64,000 nt of DNA from Schistocerca nitens (GCF_023898315.1 NC_064616.1:710859389-710923388), one strand, 5' to 3'; positions 34,733 through 45,589 are shown, counted from the first letter of the stretch. A program made the numbers and translations. The notes: generated by a model from the sequence alone, not told the origin.

Positions 34733-36508
34733 ATGATGATGGCGTCATCTTGGGTAAAATATTCCGGAGGTAAAATAGTCCCCCATTCGGATCTCCGGGC
34801 GGGGACTACTCAAGAGGACGTCGTTATCAGGAGAAAGAAAACTGGCATTCTACGGATCGGAGCATGGAATGTCAGATCCCTTAATCGGGCAGGTACGTTA
34901 GAAAATTTAAAACGGGAAATTGATAGGTTAAAGTTAGATATAGTGGGAATTAGTGAAGTTCGGTGGCAGGAGGAACAAGACTTTTGGTCAGGTGATTACA
35001 GGGTTATAAATTCAAAATCAAATAGGGGTAATGCAGGAGTAGGTTTAATAATGAATAAAAAAATAGGAGTGCGGGTTAGCTACTACAAACAGCATAGTGA
35101 ACGCATTATTGTGGCCAAGATAGACACAAAGCCCATGCCTACTACAGTAGTACAAGTTTATATGCCAACTAGCTCTGCAGATGATGAAGAAATTGAGGAA
35201 ATGTATGACGAGATAAAAGAAATTATTCAGGTAGTGAAGGGAGACGAAAATTTAATAGTCATGGGTGACTGGAATTCGTCAGTAGGAAAAGGGAGAGAAG
35301 GAAATATAGTAGGTGAATATGGATTGGGGGGAAGAAATGAAAGAGGAAGCCGCCTTGTAGAATTTTGCACAGAGCATAACTTAATCATAGCTAACACTTG
35401 GTTCAAGAATCATAAAAGAAGGTTGTATACCTGGAAGAATCCTGGAGATACTAAAAGGTATCAGATAGATTATATAATGGTAAGACAGAGATTTAGGAAC
35501 CAGGTTTTAAATTGTAAGACATTTCCAGGGGCAGATGTGGATTCTGACCACAATCTATTGGTTATGATCTGCAGATTGAAACTGAAGAAACTGCAAAAAG
35601 GTGGGAATTTAAGGAGATGGGACCTGGATAAACTGAAAGAACGAGAGGTTGTAGAGAGTTTCAGGGAGAGCAAAAGGGAACAATTGACAGGAATGGGGGA
35701 AAGAAATACAGTAGATGAAGAATGGGTAGCTCTGAGGGATGAAGTAGTGAAGGCAGCAGACGATCAAGTAGGTAAAAAGACGAGGGCTAATAGAAATCCT
35801 TGGGTAACAGAAAAAATATTGAATTTAACTGATGAAAGGAGAAAATATAAAAATGCAGTAAATGAAGCAGGCAAAAAGGAATACAAACGTCTCAAAAATG
35901 AAATCGACAGGAAGTGCAAAATGGCTAAGCAGGGATGGCTAGAGGACAAATGTAAGGATGTAGAGGCTTGTCTCACTAGGGGTAAGATAGATACTGCCTA
36001 CAGGAAAATTAAAGAGACCTTTGGAGAGAAGAGAACCACTTGTATGAATATCAAGAGCTCAGATGGCAACCCAGTTCTAAGCAAAGAAGGGAAGGCAGAA
36101 AGGTGGAAGGAGTATATAGAGGGTTTATACAAGGGCGATGTACTTGAGGACAATATTATGGAAATGGAAGAGGATGTAGATGAAGATGAAATGGGAGATA
36201 AGATACTGCGTGAAGAGTTTGACAGAGCACTGAAAGACCTGAGTCGAAACAAGGCCCCGGGAGTAGACAACATTCCATTAGAACTACTGATGGCCTTGGG
36301 AGAGCCAGTCATGACAAAACTCTACCATCTGGTGAGCAAGATGTATGGGACAGGCGAAATACCCTCAGACTTCAAGAAGAATATAATAATTCCAATCCCA
36401 AAGAAAGCAGGTGTCGACAGATGTGAAAATTACCGAACTATCAGTTTAATAAGTCACAGCTGCAAAATACTAACGCGAATTTTTACAGACGAATGGAAAA
36501 ACTGGTAG
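34733..36508 (+). pseudogene. RTE endonuclease plus start of reverse transcriptase, 591 codons open
   Basis: Encodes the LINE polyprotein that nicks and copies. Residues ~40-270 are the APE-type endonuclease: IGAWNVRSL, ISEVRWQ, VQVYMPTS, VMGDWNSSVGKG and DSDHNLL. The linker follows (WVTEKILNL), then RT blocks NKAPGVDNIPLELL and NYRTISLISHSCKIL near the end. The frame is then lost because about 71 bp present in copy 2 are missing after 36512. Which of the clustered ATGs starts translation is uncertain. Confidence 0.88.
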
Positions 36509-37605
36509 AAGCTTATTTTAGAAGCTAGATTAAGAAAAGGCAAACCTACGTTTCTAGCATTTGTAGACTTAGAGAAAGCTTTTGACAATGTTGACTGGAA
36601 TACTCTCTTTCAAATTCTGAAGGTGGTAGGGGTAAAATACAAGGAGCGAAAGGCTATTTACAATTTGTACAGAAACCAGATGGCAATTATAAGAATCGAG
36701 GGGCATGAAAGGGAAGCAGTGGTTGGGAAAGGAGTGAGACAGGGTTGTAGCCTCTCCCCGATGTTATTCAATCTGCATATTGAGCAAGCAGTAAAGGAAA
36801 CAAAAGAAAAATTCGGAGTAGGTATTAAAATTCATGGAGGTTCGCCGATGACATTGTAATTCTGTCAGAGACAGCAAAGGACTTGGAAGAGCAGTTGAAC
36901 GGAATGGACAGTGTCTTGAAAGGAGGATATAAGATGAACATCAACAAAAGCAAAACGAGGATAATGGAATGTAGTCAAATTAAATCGGGTGATGCTGAGG
37001 GGAATAGATTAGGAAATGAGACACTTAAAGTAGTAAAGGAGTTTTGCTATTTAGGGAGTAAAATAACTGATGATGGTCGAAGTAGAGAGGATATAAAATG
37101 TAGACTGGCAATGGCAAGGAAATCGTTTCTGAAGAAGAGAAATTTGTTAACATCGAGTATAGATTTAAGTGTCAGGAAGTCGTTTCTGAAAGTATTTGTA
37201 TGGAGTGTAGCCATGTATGGAAGTGAAACATGGACGATAACCAGTTTGGACAAGAAGAGAATAGAAGCTTTCGAAATGTGGTGCTACAGAAGAATGCTGA
37301 AGATAAGGTGGGTAGATCACGTAACTAACGAGGAGGTATTGAATAGGATTGGGGAGAAGAGAAGTTTGTGGCACAACTTGACTAGAAGAAGGGATCGGTT
37401 AGTAGGACATGTTTTGAGGCATCAAGGGATCACAAATTTAGCATTGGATGGCAGCGTGGAGGGTAAAAATCGTAGAGGGAGACCAAGAGATCAATACACT
37501 AAGCAGATTCAGAAGGATGTAGGTTGCAGTAGATACTGGGAGATGAAGAAGCTTGCACAGGATAGAGTAGCATGGAGAGCTGCATCAAACCAGTCTCAGG
37601 ACTGA
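36500..37605 (+). pseudogene. RTE reverse transcriptase, C-terminal part
   Basis: Continues as FVDLEKAFDNVDW, VVGKGVRQGCSLSPMLFN (36623-36859). A second deletion of about 20 bp near 36838 shifts the frame just before the FADDIVILSE catalytic box, which is therefore read out of phase. The last open frame (36883-37605, 240 codons) holds FCYLGSKITDDG, GSETWTI and the C-terminal NRRGRPRDQYTKQIQKDVG and AQDRVAWRAA. The intact order is visible by comparison with copy 2. Confidence 0.88.
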
Positions 37606-37759
37606 AGACCACAACAACAACAACAACGTAATCTTCCTCTCTCGCATCTGGACAGTTTCCATGTGTTAGGGGGTGCACTTGAGCTTTCCATCCAATAGAA
37701 TCAGAGTTCAAGTGGTTGATACGTTGCGTTTTTTACGTGCACTAAGTGTTTGTCCACTG

Positions 37760-37960
37760 CATTATTTTCAGGTGTTTAAGCATTGTGAGCGTGTTTGCAT
37801 AGTGTTACACATGCACTATTTCGGTGATCTACGAGTAGTTTGCACGTCTGTATGCTGTGTACTGGATTATTTCGGTAATTTACGAGCTGTTTGCGTCTCT
37901 GCACATCAGTGTACTGCATTTTTACGAGTAGTTTCCAGGTCTGTAATCTGTATATTGTGA
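37760..37960 (+). repeat. Short local tandem repeat, ~55 bp unit
   Basis: Two and a half units share TATTTCGGT, then TTTACGAG-GTTTGC-like blocks and TGTGTACTG ends (units near 37817-37865, 37866-37915, 37916-37960). Function unknown. Confidence 0.5.
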
Positions 37961-39684
37961 CCCCAAGCACATCAGGGTGAGTGTTTTGTATCAATGTAAT
38001 AAATAAACTACATGAAATTCGCCCCAAAATAAACTGTTCCAAAAATAAATAAAGTACACTCCTTGCTCTCTCCAGCAGCCCAGAACAGGCTGATTCCTTT
38101 TCCCACCGATTCCCAGGTGGGGTGGGCCCATCAGCACAGCCCTGGAACAAAGAAATTCGCGCCAAAATTCGAAATTCTGCAAAAATTGGAAATTCCCACC
38201 AGTAGGCTGGGGCACAGGTGTAGCTGCGAAAACACATGACGTCATCATGATGCTGTGCTCCTATTGTTTGAACTGCACGATCACGTGACCTATTGTGGTG
38301 AACTCGCGAACTAGCTCAGTTCTTTGGTCTGCTGGATTGGAGGCAGTTGTCTCTTGTGGGGTGGGAGCTGAGACAGATGTTTCCATGCATTGTGTAATAC
38401 ATTTTTAATGCAAAGCCTTCATTTGCAGGACCGTATTCTTCCTCTTCATATGTTCAAGCATTAAAGCTCGCTTCCATTCTTCATGCAGTGAGCTGTGGAT
38501 GCACTCCACGGCTGAATGAGTGCATGTAATACAGCTATTAAACTCCAACTGTCTGGCACCAATATCTCACTAATTCAACATATGCTCCTTCCACACTGAC
38601 AGCTCAACAAGCACTGATATCTCAGCGTCTTGTGGCGGTAACACCACACTAAGCCGCTACTGCTGTAGGTAGATAATAAATTTAAACAGATTTATACAAA
38701 TTTAAACATATTATATTCGAATTGAATGACATCATGAGCAGTTTCTAGTGGGGGCAACACCATGCTAACTCCCCTCTGCTGCAGTAATAAGCTCTTAGAG
38801 CAAACTTCCCTCCAAAATTCGAAATTCCCGCCCATTTTCCAAGAGGATGATGCCCCATCATGCAAAAAAGTCGGAAAAGGGGGGGGGGGGGGCAGGGGAC
38901 TGCTGGGTGACCTGTAGAAGCACATAATTCAATTTCCCGCCAAAATTCAAACTTCCTGCCAGGGGGGTGTGGGGCAGTGGGTGGTAAATTTTATTTCTAT
39001 TGTACTGTCATCGTTCTCAACACAAGCTCTCTAACTACAATGTTGGCAACCAGAAAGTGATTAGAAAAAACATTATGCCTGTAATTAAAGTTCACTTTGC
39101 CCACTCTGATGGAGAAATAAAGTTATTGATTATTGAAGTTCATTACTCTGAGGATTTAGGATGATGTCTGGGATTCATAGAAAATACAGTTTACTATAAC
39201 ATTTTTCAATAGATTCTGTGAACGATAAAGCATAAAGTTCCAGACACATGTGTACCCTATCAATTCTACTATCAGCTATTGCACTATCAGAGCTTTTCAG
39301 AGTCTATTGCTGATCCTATTATCCCCAGATAACGAAACTGTTCAATAACTGTTATCGATGGAAATGTTCAAAGTGAATGCTCGCCAAAATTTGATGTTAA
39401 TATTCATGAAACGCCACGCTAGTAATGATAGAAGATCTGTCCTGCGGCGACACGTGAAAATACGACATACGAAAACTGAGAATAAATCCCTGAGGTCGTT
39501 CCGCAATTAACACTTTACTCCAATGCGAACTCATTGTTATGTGCATACCGAGTTACGTAATACAGCATCCAAGGCTGTTCCTTGCAACTGCACAAACGTG
39601 ACGCGGCTTCCGACACGGAGTGCGCACTGATACGAATCTAGAAGAGAACTGGGGCCTTACTGGCTCGCAGTGCTCTTATTTATA
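37961..39684. other. Non-coding region with recurring AAATTCGAAATTCCCGCC-type motifs
   Basis: Blocks resembling GCCAAAATTCGAAATTC or TTTCCCGCC occur near 38028-38060, 38147-38200, 38800-38850 and 38925-38965. A G tract lies at 38880-38892. No coding domain was recognised. The Tc1-like element at 39685 interrupts the right end of this region. Confidence 0.5.
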
Positions 39685-41106
39685 CACTCCTGGAAATTGA
39701 AATAAGAACACCGTGAATTCATTGTCCCAGGAAGGGGAAACTTTATTGACACATTCCTGGGGTCAGATACATCACATGATCACACTGACAGAACCACAGG
39801 CACATAGACACAGGCAACAGAGCATGCACAATGTCGGCACTAGTACAGTGTATATCCACCTTTCGCAGCAATGCAGGCTGCTATTCTCCCATGGAGACGA
39901 TCGTAGAGATGCTGGATGTAGTCCTGTGGAACGGCTTGCCATGCCATTTCCACCTGGCGCCTCAGTTGGACCAGCGTTCGTGCTGGACGTGCAGACCGCG
40001 TGAGACGACGCTTCATCCAGTCCCAAACATGCTCAGTGGGGGACAGATCTGGAGATCTTGCTGGCCAGGGTAGTTGACTTACACCTTCTAGAGCACGTTG
40101 GGTGGCACGGGATACATGCTGACGTGCATTGTCCTGTTGGAACAGCAAGTTCCCTTGCCGGTCTAGGAATGGTAGTACGATGGGTTCGATGACGGTTTGG
40201 ATGTACCGTGCACTATTCAGTGTCCCCTCGACGATCACCAGTGGTGTACGGCCAGTGTAGGAGATCGCTCCCCACACCATGATGCCGGGTGTTGGCCCTG
40301 TGTGCCTCGGTCGTATGCAGTCCTGATTGTGGCGCTCACCTGCACGGCGCCAAACACGCATACGACCATCATTGGCACCAAGGCAGAAGCGACTCTCATC
40401 GCTGAAGACGACACGTCTCCATTCGTCCCTCCATTCACGCCTGTCGCGACACCACTGGAGGCGGGCTGCACGATGTTGGGGCGTGAGCGGAAGACGGCCT
40501 AACGGTGTGCGGGACCGTAGCCCAGCTTCATGGAGACGGTTGCGAATGGTCCTCGCCGATACCCCAGGAGCAACAGTGTCCCTAATTTGCTGGGAAGTGG
40601 CGGTGCGGTCCCCTACGGCACTGCGTGGAATCCTACGGTCTTGGCGTGCATCCGTGCGTCGCTGCGGTCCGGTCCCAGGTCGACGGGCACGTGCACCTTC
40701 CGCCAACCACTGGCGACAACTTCGATGTACTGTGGAGACCTCACGCCCCACGTGTTGAGCAATTCGGCGGTACGTCCACCCGGCCTCCCGCATGCCCACT
40801 ATACGCCCTCGCTCAAAGTCCGTCAACTGCACATACGGTTCACGTCCACGCTGTCGCAGCATGCTACCAGTGTTAAAGACTGCGATGGAGCTTCATATGC
40901 CACGGCAAACTGGCTGACACTGACGGCGGCGGTGCACAAATGCTGCGCAGCTAGCGCCATTCGACGGTCAACACCGCGGTTCCTGGTGTGTCCGCTGTGC
41001 CGTGCGTGTGATCATTGCTTGTACGGCCCTCTCGCAGTGTCCGGAGCAAGTATGGTGGGTCTGACACACCGGTGTCAATGTATTCTTTTTTCCATTTCCA
41101 GGAGTG
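39685..41106 (-). mobile_element. Tc1-like transposon, apparently complete (1422 bp)
   Basis: Terminal inverted repeats CACTCCTGGAAATTGAAA (left) and the inverse of CACTCCTGGAAATGGAAA (right) are bounded by TA at 39683-39684 and 41107-41108. The single transposase gene fills most of the interior and has no stop or shift. The interior is GC-rich compared with the flanks. Integrity suggests a recent insertion. Confidence 0.93.
39840..40862 (-). CDS. Tc1-like transposase, intact, 340 aa
   Basis: Full-length cut-and-paste transposase, the usual size for Tc1 enzymes. Residues ~12-60 form the first helix-turn-helix (LTDFERGRIVGMREAGW, TYRRIAQHVGREVSTV), ~85-120 the second (ATSQQIRDTV, SARTIRNRLHEAG). 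Catalytic core: Asp in VVFSDESRF, Asp in LFQQDNARQH, Glu in DLSPTEHVWDW. I count 32 residues between the second Asp and the Glu, two fewer than the usual 34. The C-terminus is AACIAAKGGYTLY. It acts in the nucleus on its own terminal repeats. Start is the first ATG of the frame, close to the right terminal region. Activity is not proven. Confidence 0.92.
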   Translation of the reverse strand: MLRQRGREPYVQLTDFERGRIVGMREAGWTYRRIAQHVGREVSTVHRSCRQWLAEGARARRPGTGPQRRTDARQDRRIPRSAVGDRTATSQQIRDTVAPGVSARTIRNRLHEAGLRSRTPLGRLPLTPQHRAARLQWCRDRREWRDEWRRVVFSDESRFCLGANDGRMRVWRRAGERHNQDCIRPRHTGPTPGIMVWGAISYTGRTPLVIVEGTLNSARYIQTVIEPIVLPFLDRQGNLLFQQDNARQHVSRATQRALEGVSQLPWPARSPDLSPTEHVWDWMKRRLTRSARPARTLVQLRRQVEMAWQAVPQDYIQHLYDRLHGRIAACIAAKGGYTLY

Positions 41107-41108
41107 TA

Positions 41109-41878
41109 TAACCGCGATGCGGACCGCCGAAGGCGCAGCCGACAAAATTTGATTTCCTAACTAGCCGCTCGGGCTAGTAAAGCACCACATCAAGTTACTA
41201 AATAATTAATTGCTTCATTCGCTGAAGGCCAATGAAGCTCTCAGTTTAATTGTGCAATTAGCGCACAGGTTAAGTGTCTGTAATAAAATTCTAATGTGGC
41301 TAGGTTAAATATTTTTGGCGAGAGAATTATTTTAATTACACTTCATGCAATAGATGAGCTCTGAACTTGCCCTTTGGAGAGACGCTACAGCTATAGTTTT
41401 ATAGCTACCTTTTGGAAACTTCTCACATCTTTGTTACTATAATGTATCTCCATTGTACCTAAATCTAAATAATCCTAGCTTTATCTTATCACTTACTTAA
41501 TCTATCTTGCTTCCATACTCTTAGGACACAAAAACAGAAAATCCTGAATTTCAACCAAAATATTACTTTGTGAGATCCAGCATGCTGTTTCCATTACATA
41601 ACAATGAAAAAGGAATCCAAATATAAATTTTGAAGTTTCTAGCTCCTTCCTGTTGCGCCGATGATTTTTATGTAAAAGTCCAAATTTCGAAAACTAAATT
41701 GAAACTTAACACATTATTATTTTAGCATCATCCCTGACATGCTATTAACTTTTCAGATTAATTACTTTACTTTTAAGGTATTGCGCAACATTTGTGACGT
41801 CATAGCTAGTTACAGCAGACTAGGATGGCACACAATGGTAAACATATGAATTCTATATGGCGTGAGTAGGCTGCTTCC
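41109..41878. other. No recognised feature
   Basis: A/T-rich DNA without open frames of note. It continues the sequence left of the intact Tc1 element. Confidence 0.4.
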
Positions 41879-41904
41879 CTACAGGGGGCGTGGAACTTTC
41901 CCAC

Positions 41905-42045
41905 CAAAAGCCGCCATCTTGGATAACGGTACCCACGTCATCAGCTGACGTCACACCCGCCATCTTGGATTACGTCATGCACTGTTGTCAAATCTACAGG
42001 CCGCCATCTTAGTGACGTCATCGCCGGCATCTTGCATAAATTTTT
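41905..42045 (+). promoter_or_regulatory. Cluster of CGCCATCTT and ACGTCA motifs
   Basis: CCGCCATCTT at 41911-41920, 41957-41966 and 42001-42010, and a variant GCCGGCATCTT near 42023. Interleaved are ACGTCA at 41935, TGACGTCA at 41946, TACGTCA at 41971 and TGACGTCA at 42013. These match the known consensus of YY1/Pho-type (CGCCATnTT) and CREB/ATF-type (TGACGTCA) sites. The cluster ends about 10 bp before the ATG of the transposase relic, so it is probably that element's promoter; the function is inferred. Confidence 0.5.
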
Positions 42046-42050
42046 CAACA

Positions 42051-42263
42051 ATGGAGAGTGGGTTGACACGAAAGTTGTCCCGCTACTTGGGTGCTTCAGT
42101 AACAAAGGTAGCCCAATGGTTTGGTGTTTCAAGACGCACCATATCGAAGGTTTATAGTACATACAGGGAAAGCGGAAAAACGTGATGCGCTAAATCATAA
42201 GGGGGACGGAAGTGTGAGTGTATGTAAGTGAGTGTGTGTTTTTTTGAAAGAGAGAGAGAGAAG

Positions 42264-42320
<57 letters not shown>

Positions 42321-43086
42321 AGACGGACAGTCATTGAAGAGGATTGTGACAAAAAATAAGTGTATGGCAGCTGCAACAGTCACTACAGAACTGAAAGTCT
42401 CACTTGCAAACTCTGTCAGCACCAAAACAACACGGAGAGAGCTCCATAAGCTGGGGAATTCCACAGGGTAACAGGAAAACGTGGTGTCGAATCCATAAAT
42501 TCTGGACTATGGAGCAATGGGAGAATGACATCTGGTCAGATGAGTCTTGTTTCACACTGTTTACAACGTATGGCCGAGTTTACGTTCCAAGAGTGAAACA
42601 TGGAAGGGGGGGGGGGGTCAGTGATTATTTGGGCAGCCATGTATTGGTTGGTATTCCATGGGCCCTATGGTTACTATGCAACATCTCATTAGTGCCAAGG
42701 ATTATCTCACCATTTTATCTGATCAATTCCATCCCATGATACAATGTCTGTTCCCAAATGATGATGCTGTATTCCAAGAGGAAAGGGTACCTGTTCACAA
42801 AACTCGCATTGTCCAGGATTGGTTTTGTGAGTGTAAGGATGAATAGTCACATCTCTACTAGCCGCCACAGTCACCCCATTTCAGTATTATGAAGACTTTG
42901 TAGTTTATTTTGGAGTGAATGGTGTGTGATTGCTATCCACCGCCACCATCGCTATTGGAAGTTCCCACTATTTTGCAGGAAGAATGGTATAAGATTCCCT
43001 TGAGAACCATGCAGGACTTGTATGTATCTATTCCAAGACAACTGGAAGCTGTTTTGAATGCCAACAGGTTTCCTACACCGTATTAG
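42051..43086 (+). pseudogene. Tc1-like transposase, degenerate
   Basis: Starts MESGLTRKLSRYLGAS at 42051, then VAQWFGVSRRTISKVYSTYRESGKT. The frame is interrupted by a GA repeat. It resumes as KRIVTKNKCMAAATVTTEL and RRELHKLG, then MEQWENDIWSDESCFTLF (first Asp kept) and a G run that shifts frame. The second catalytic site reads AVFQEERVPVH, with Glu in place of Asp. The C-terminal region reads LQEEWYKIPLRTMQ and ends at ANRFPTPY-stop near 43086. Inactive. Confidence 0.8.
42248..42317. repeat. GA microsatellite
   Basis: Nearly uninterrupted GA repeat with one AAGGGG break near 42261-42266. It lies inside the transposase relic. Confidence 0.95.
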
Positions 43087-43141
43087 GTATGATAATATAT
43101 TGTGTTTTTAGTGTTTCCATGTTTTCGTCCACCCCCTTTAC

Positions 43142-44793
43142 ATTTACACTTGACATCTGAGAGATGATCCTCAAATGGCACTGCATTTCCTCAGTAAATT
43201 CTTCCATTTTCCAGCGTAGTATAAGGTTTGTTACGAATGCTGCTGACTGCAGGGGACAGGAAACCTTTATGCTTGCTTATAATTCTGTCTGCGAAAGTAT
43301 TATTTTCCCTGCAGAATTAGTATTCGAAAATGGCGTGTATGATGCTTGCGACTTAGTGACATCACGTCCCTGTGTGAGTTACCTGCCCATCACATAAATC
43401 TTTGCAGATTGACATGTTCCGTAGAAAATTTCATCCAGATCTGATCAAAATGCCGAAAATACGATACGCTTATGATATTGGTGGTTGGGGTTTTGAAATC
43501 AATTTTTTAGATATCATCATCAACTTAGTAACGAAACTGGAAGCTAAACTATTCCTGGCACCTCTTACTATTATTACATGATTCTGTTCATCAAAGTCTT
43601 TCTCCAGTGAATTGAGATCACACATAACATCAGTCAGTCCAGCACCTGACTTAAAAATACTAGTGACTTCATAATCGTCACCCAGGGAATAGTGTAACAA
43701 CTCTAACATGCCTTAGCATGATTGCTGACAAGTACAGGATCGTTTTGATCATTTTCATTGTCTTTCTGCCTCGCATGTTTTTCATTTTATTGCCTTGTAC
43801 ATGAGACACAGACTGTTCTATATTTGATCTTTTGGGGAGATTTGCTAATTCTTTAGTACAAGCATAAGCTTAAAAGTTGAGGCTTTCACACTGTCATTCC
43901 ATCACGAATTTTCCATTACATTACATAGAGCGATCCATCTTGTGACTCCGAAAGTGAAATGTTCTGCTATCGCTGACATTTAATTCCTGATCGTACAATT
44001 AAAGAGCACTTCAGACAAAGTTGAAAATCAAAAGCAGTGTCTTCGATAGATGCACTATTATTCTAAAAAAAAACAATAAATACAAAACAGCAACAGCGTA
44101 GTAACAGCAGTAAAGAACAATGAAAGAATTACAACAGCAATAATTAAATAACAGAGCAAAGAAAGACTTCGATAGAAAGGTAACATAGCAGAGAGACTAG
44201 GGACTAGAACTAGAATGGAAGGTCAGGTGGTGTCAGATTCCGATCTGCAAACCTGTACTTAAAAATGTATAGAGATAATTGCGTAAGGCACTTGCGCTCT
44301 CTCTTTGGTTTGACAGCAAGCGCACAATCTCTGTATTTGGTGGACATGGGCATGTGTTTATTATCTTTGACATTTAGTGTAGAGTGTTTTTGTTTATGTA
44401 TGTCGCAATGACTGAAGTATAAGACTTTGCCGAACATTTGCCGCTTCACACTTGTACGTATGTAGTAGTGTTTAGCATGTAGGAGAGAAATAATCAAGAA
44501 AATCTGCATAGATACTGTACTTTTACTGTTTCAGTGATAAATCGAGTGTGTTCACTTTTAATGAGTCTTTGTCCTTTTTTGTTACTGTTTTCCAGTTCTG
44601 CATAAACCTGTAGCGCAACAGGTATTATTTTTATCCAAGAGTGAGAACAGCGATTCGCACCTAAAAAACATTTTCATATACATAAGATTGTCTCGCATAT
44701 AAAATGTACCGCCGAATACCGTTACTGCCGTGTGCCTTGTTGCGCCCGTAAAAGCATGCAGAGTCTTGCACACATTAATGTTAATATAAATTT
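43142..44793. other. Mostly unassigned sequence
   Basis: Apart from the possible hydrolase-like fragment at 43470-43790, nothing was recognised. Frames are short on both strands. Confidence 0.4.
43470..43790 (-). pseudogene. Possible SGNH-like domain fragment of a retroelement protein
   Basis: The frame 43470-43709 contains DDYEVTSIFKSGAGLTDV and VIIVRGARNSL, with a preceding VLVSNHAKACLELL. The order resembles SGNH/GDSL-like domains seen in some insect retroelement proteins (block I around SDSH, block III around GGAND), with key residues replaced. I rely on general resemblance only. It could be chance. Confidence 0.3.
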
Positions 44794-45047
44794 GTATGAG
44801 TTTCACTAGAAAGTGTGAGAACGTTCACACTTTTAAAAAAAGGGAAAATAGTATTAAATATTTCTACATGTAAATCTGCTCGTGTACGAAGTTTTTATAA
44901 TGCCATGATGATCGGTGTTATTACACCGATCATCATGGCATTATAAAAACTTCGTACACGAGCAGATTTACATGTAGAAATATTTAATACTATTTTCCCT
45001 TTTTTTAAAAGTGTGAACGTTCTCACACTTTCTAGTGAAACTCATAC
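44794..45047. repeat. Perfect palindrome, 125-bp arms, 4-bp loop
   Basis: 44794-44918 and 44923-45047 are exact reverse complements, separated by TATT at 44919-44922. No mismatch was found on reading both arms. Flanking sequence on either side does not match. No open frame or target duplication was found. It could form a very stable hairpin. Confidence 0.95.
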
Positions 45048-45589
45048 GACAACTTATTATGTGATACATATTTTTATGAGACGTGAGGTATAGGATCCAG
45101 ACAGCTAAACACAATGTGCGCGCTATATTTTATTGGTCTTCAGATTGGATCGACACATTCAATGAATGTTTTATTAAATTAATGATTACTTATAGAGTGG
45201 AATATATTACCGTGAGCTGTACATTGTCGGACACCTAGATAACTGTGAGAGGCCAGTTGTTTTCATTTATCGAAAATCATTTGGTAAACCTATGGGGTAA
45301 CATTAGATACAACTAAAATTTACTCATTATAATATAAGCCTAGAGCAAAATCTTAAAAAATCTTCGAAAATATCTTACCAAAATATAAAAGTGTTGTACT
45401 TTGATGCAACCATTTGATCAAAAGTATACAGTTCACTTCCTTAACTGTACAATCGTAGAATACCGTAAATGAACAACTATATATAGGATAAAGCATTCAC
45501 AGTTAACTCTAGATGTACTTGTGTATGGGAAAACAGTCATGCAATACTCAGCAGTGGATAAGACAAGATCTATGCCATAGACTTATATG
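45048..45589. other. No recognised feature
   Basis: A/T-rich DNA without coding or repeat signals I can name. Confidence 0.4.

Larger units (their letters stand above)
34422..37627 (+). mobile_element. RTE/BovB-type LINE, copy 1, near full length
   Basis: 3.2 kb plus-strand element ending in a CAACAACAACAA tail. It is flanked by GTACTC at 34416-34421 and GTAATC at 37628-37633, a 6-bp duplication with one mismatch. It shares its 5' end (CTTGCCGTTGGTGGGG) with copy 2 at 50045-50065, so the 5' end is close to complete. Two internal deletions break the reverse transcriptase. Confidence 0.88.
34130..37720 (-). pseudogene. mariner-like transposase N-terminus, split by an RTE LINE
   Basis: Minus-strand gene start lies at about 37711 (MNSDSIGWKAQVHPL..., then NCPDAREEDY). 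The RTE insertion follows, and the frame resumes at 34430 with YRVVILFLYMKGYNAAEIHAMLMEV and VSYRKRFQCGHTSL. Removing the LINE and one copy of the short duplication joins EEDY to RVVIL in frame. The downstream part reads DETGTARVEDVLVFEDRRISV. Only the helix-turn-helix region remains; the catalytic domain is gone. Confidence 0.75.
41879..43141 (+). mobile_element. Tc1-like transposon, degenerate
   Basis: Left end TACAGGGGGCGTGGA and right end the inverse of TAAAGGGGGTGGAC are weak terminal repeats. Between them lie a motif-rich upstream region, a broken transposase and a GA microsatellite. Boundaries are good to a few bases only. Confidence 0.65.

Noticed and set aside
34733-36508. 591-codon open frame as a host protein (such frames are often labelled craniofacial development protein 2-like)
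   Set aside because: The endonuclease and RT motifs, CAA tail and target duplication show it is an RTE LINE.
40327-41111. Long plus-strand open frames (143 and 193 codons)
   Set aside because: They are antisense shadows of the GC-rich intact transposase at 39840-40862.
42152-42464. Leu/Ser-repeat proteins on the minus strand
   Set aside because: Translation of the GA microsatellite.
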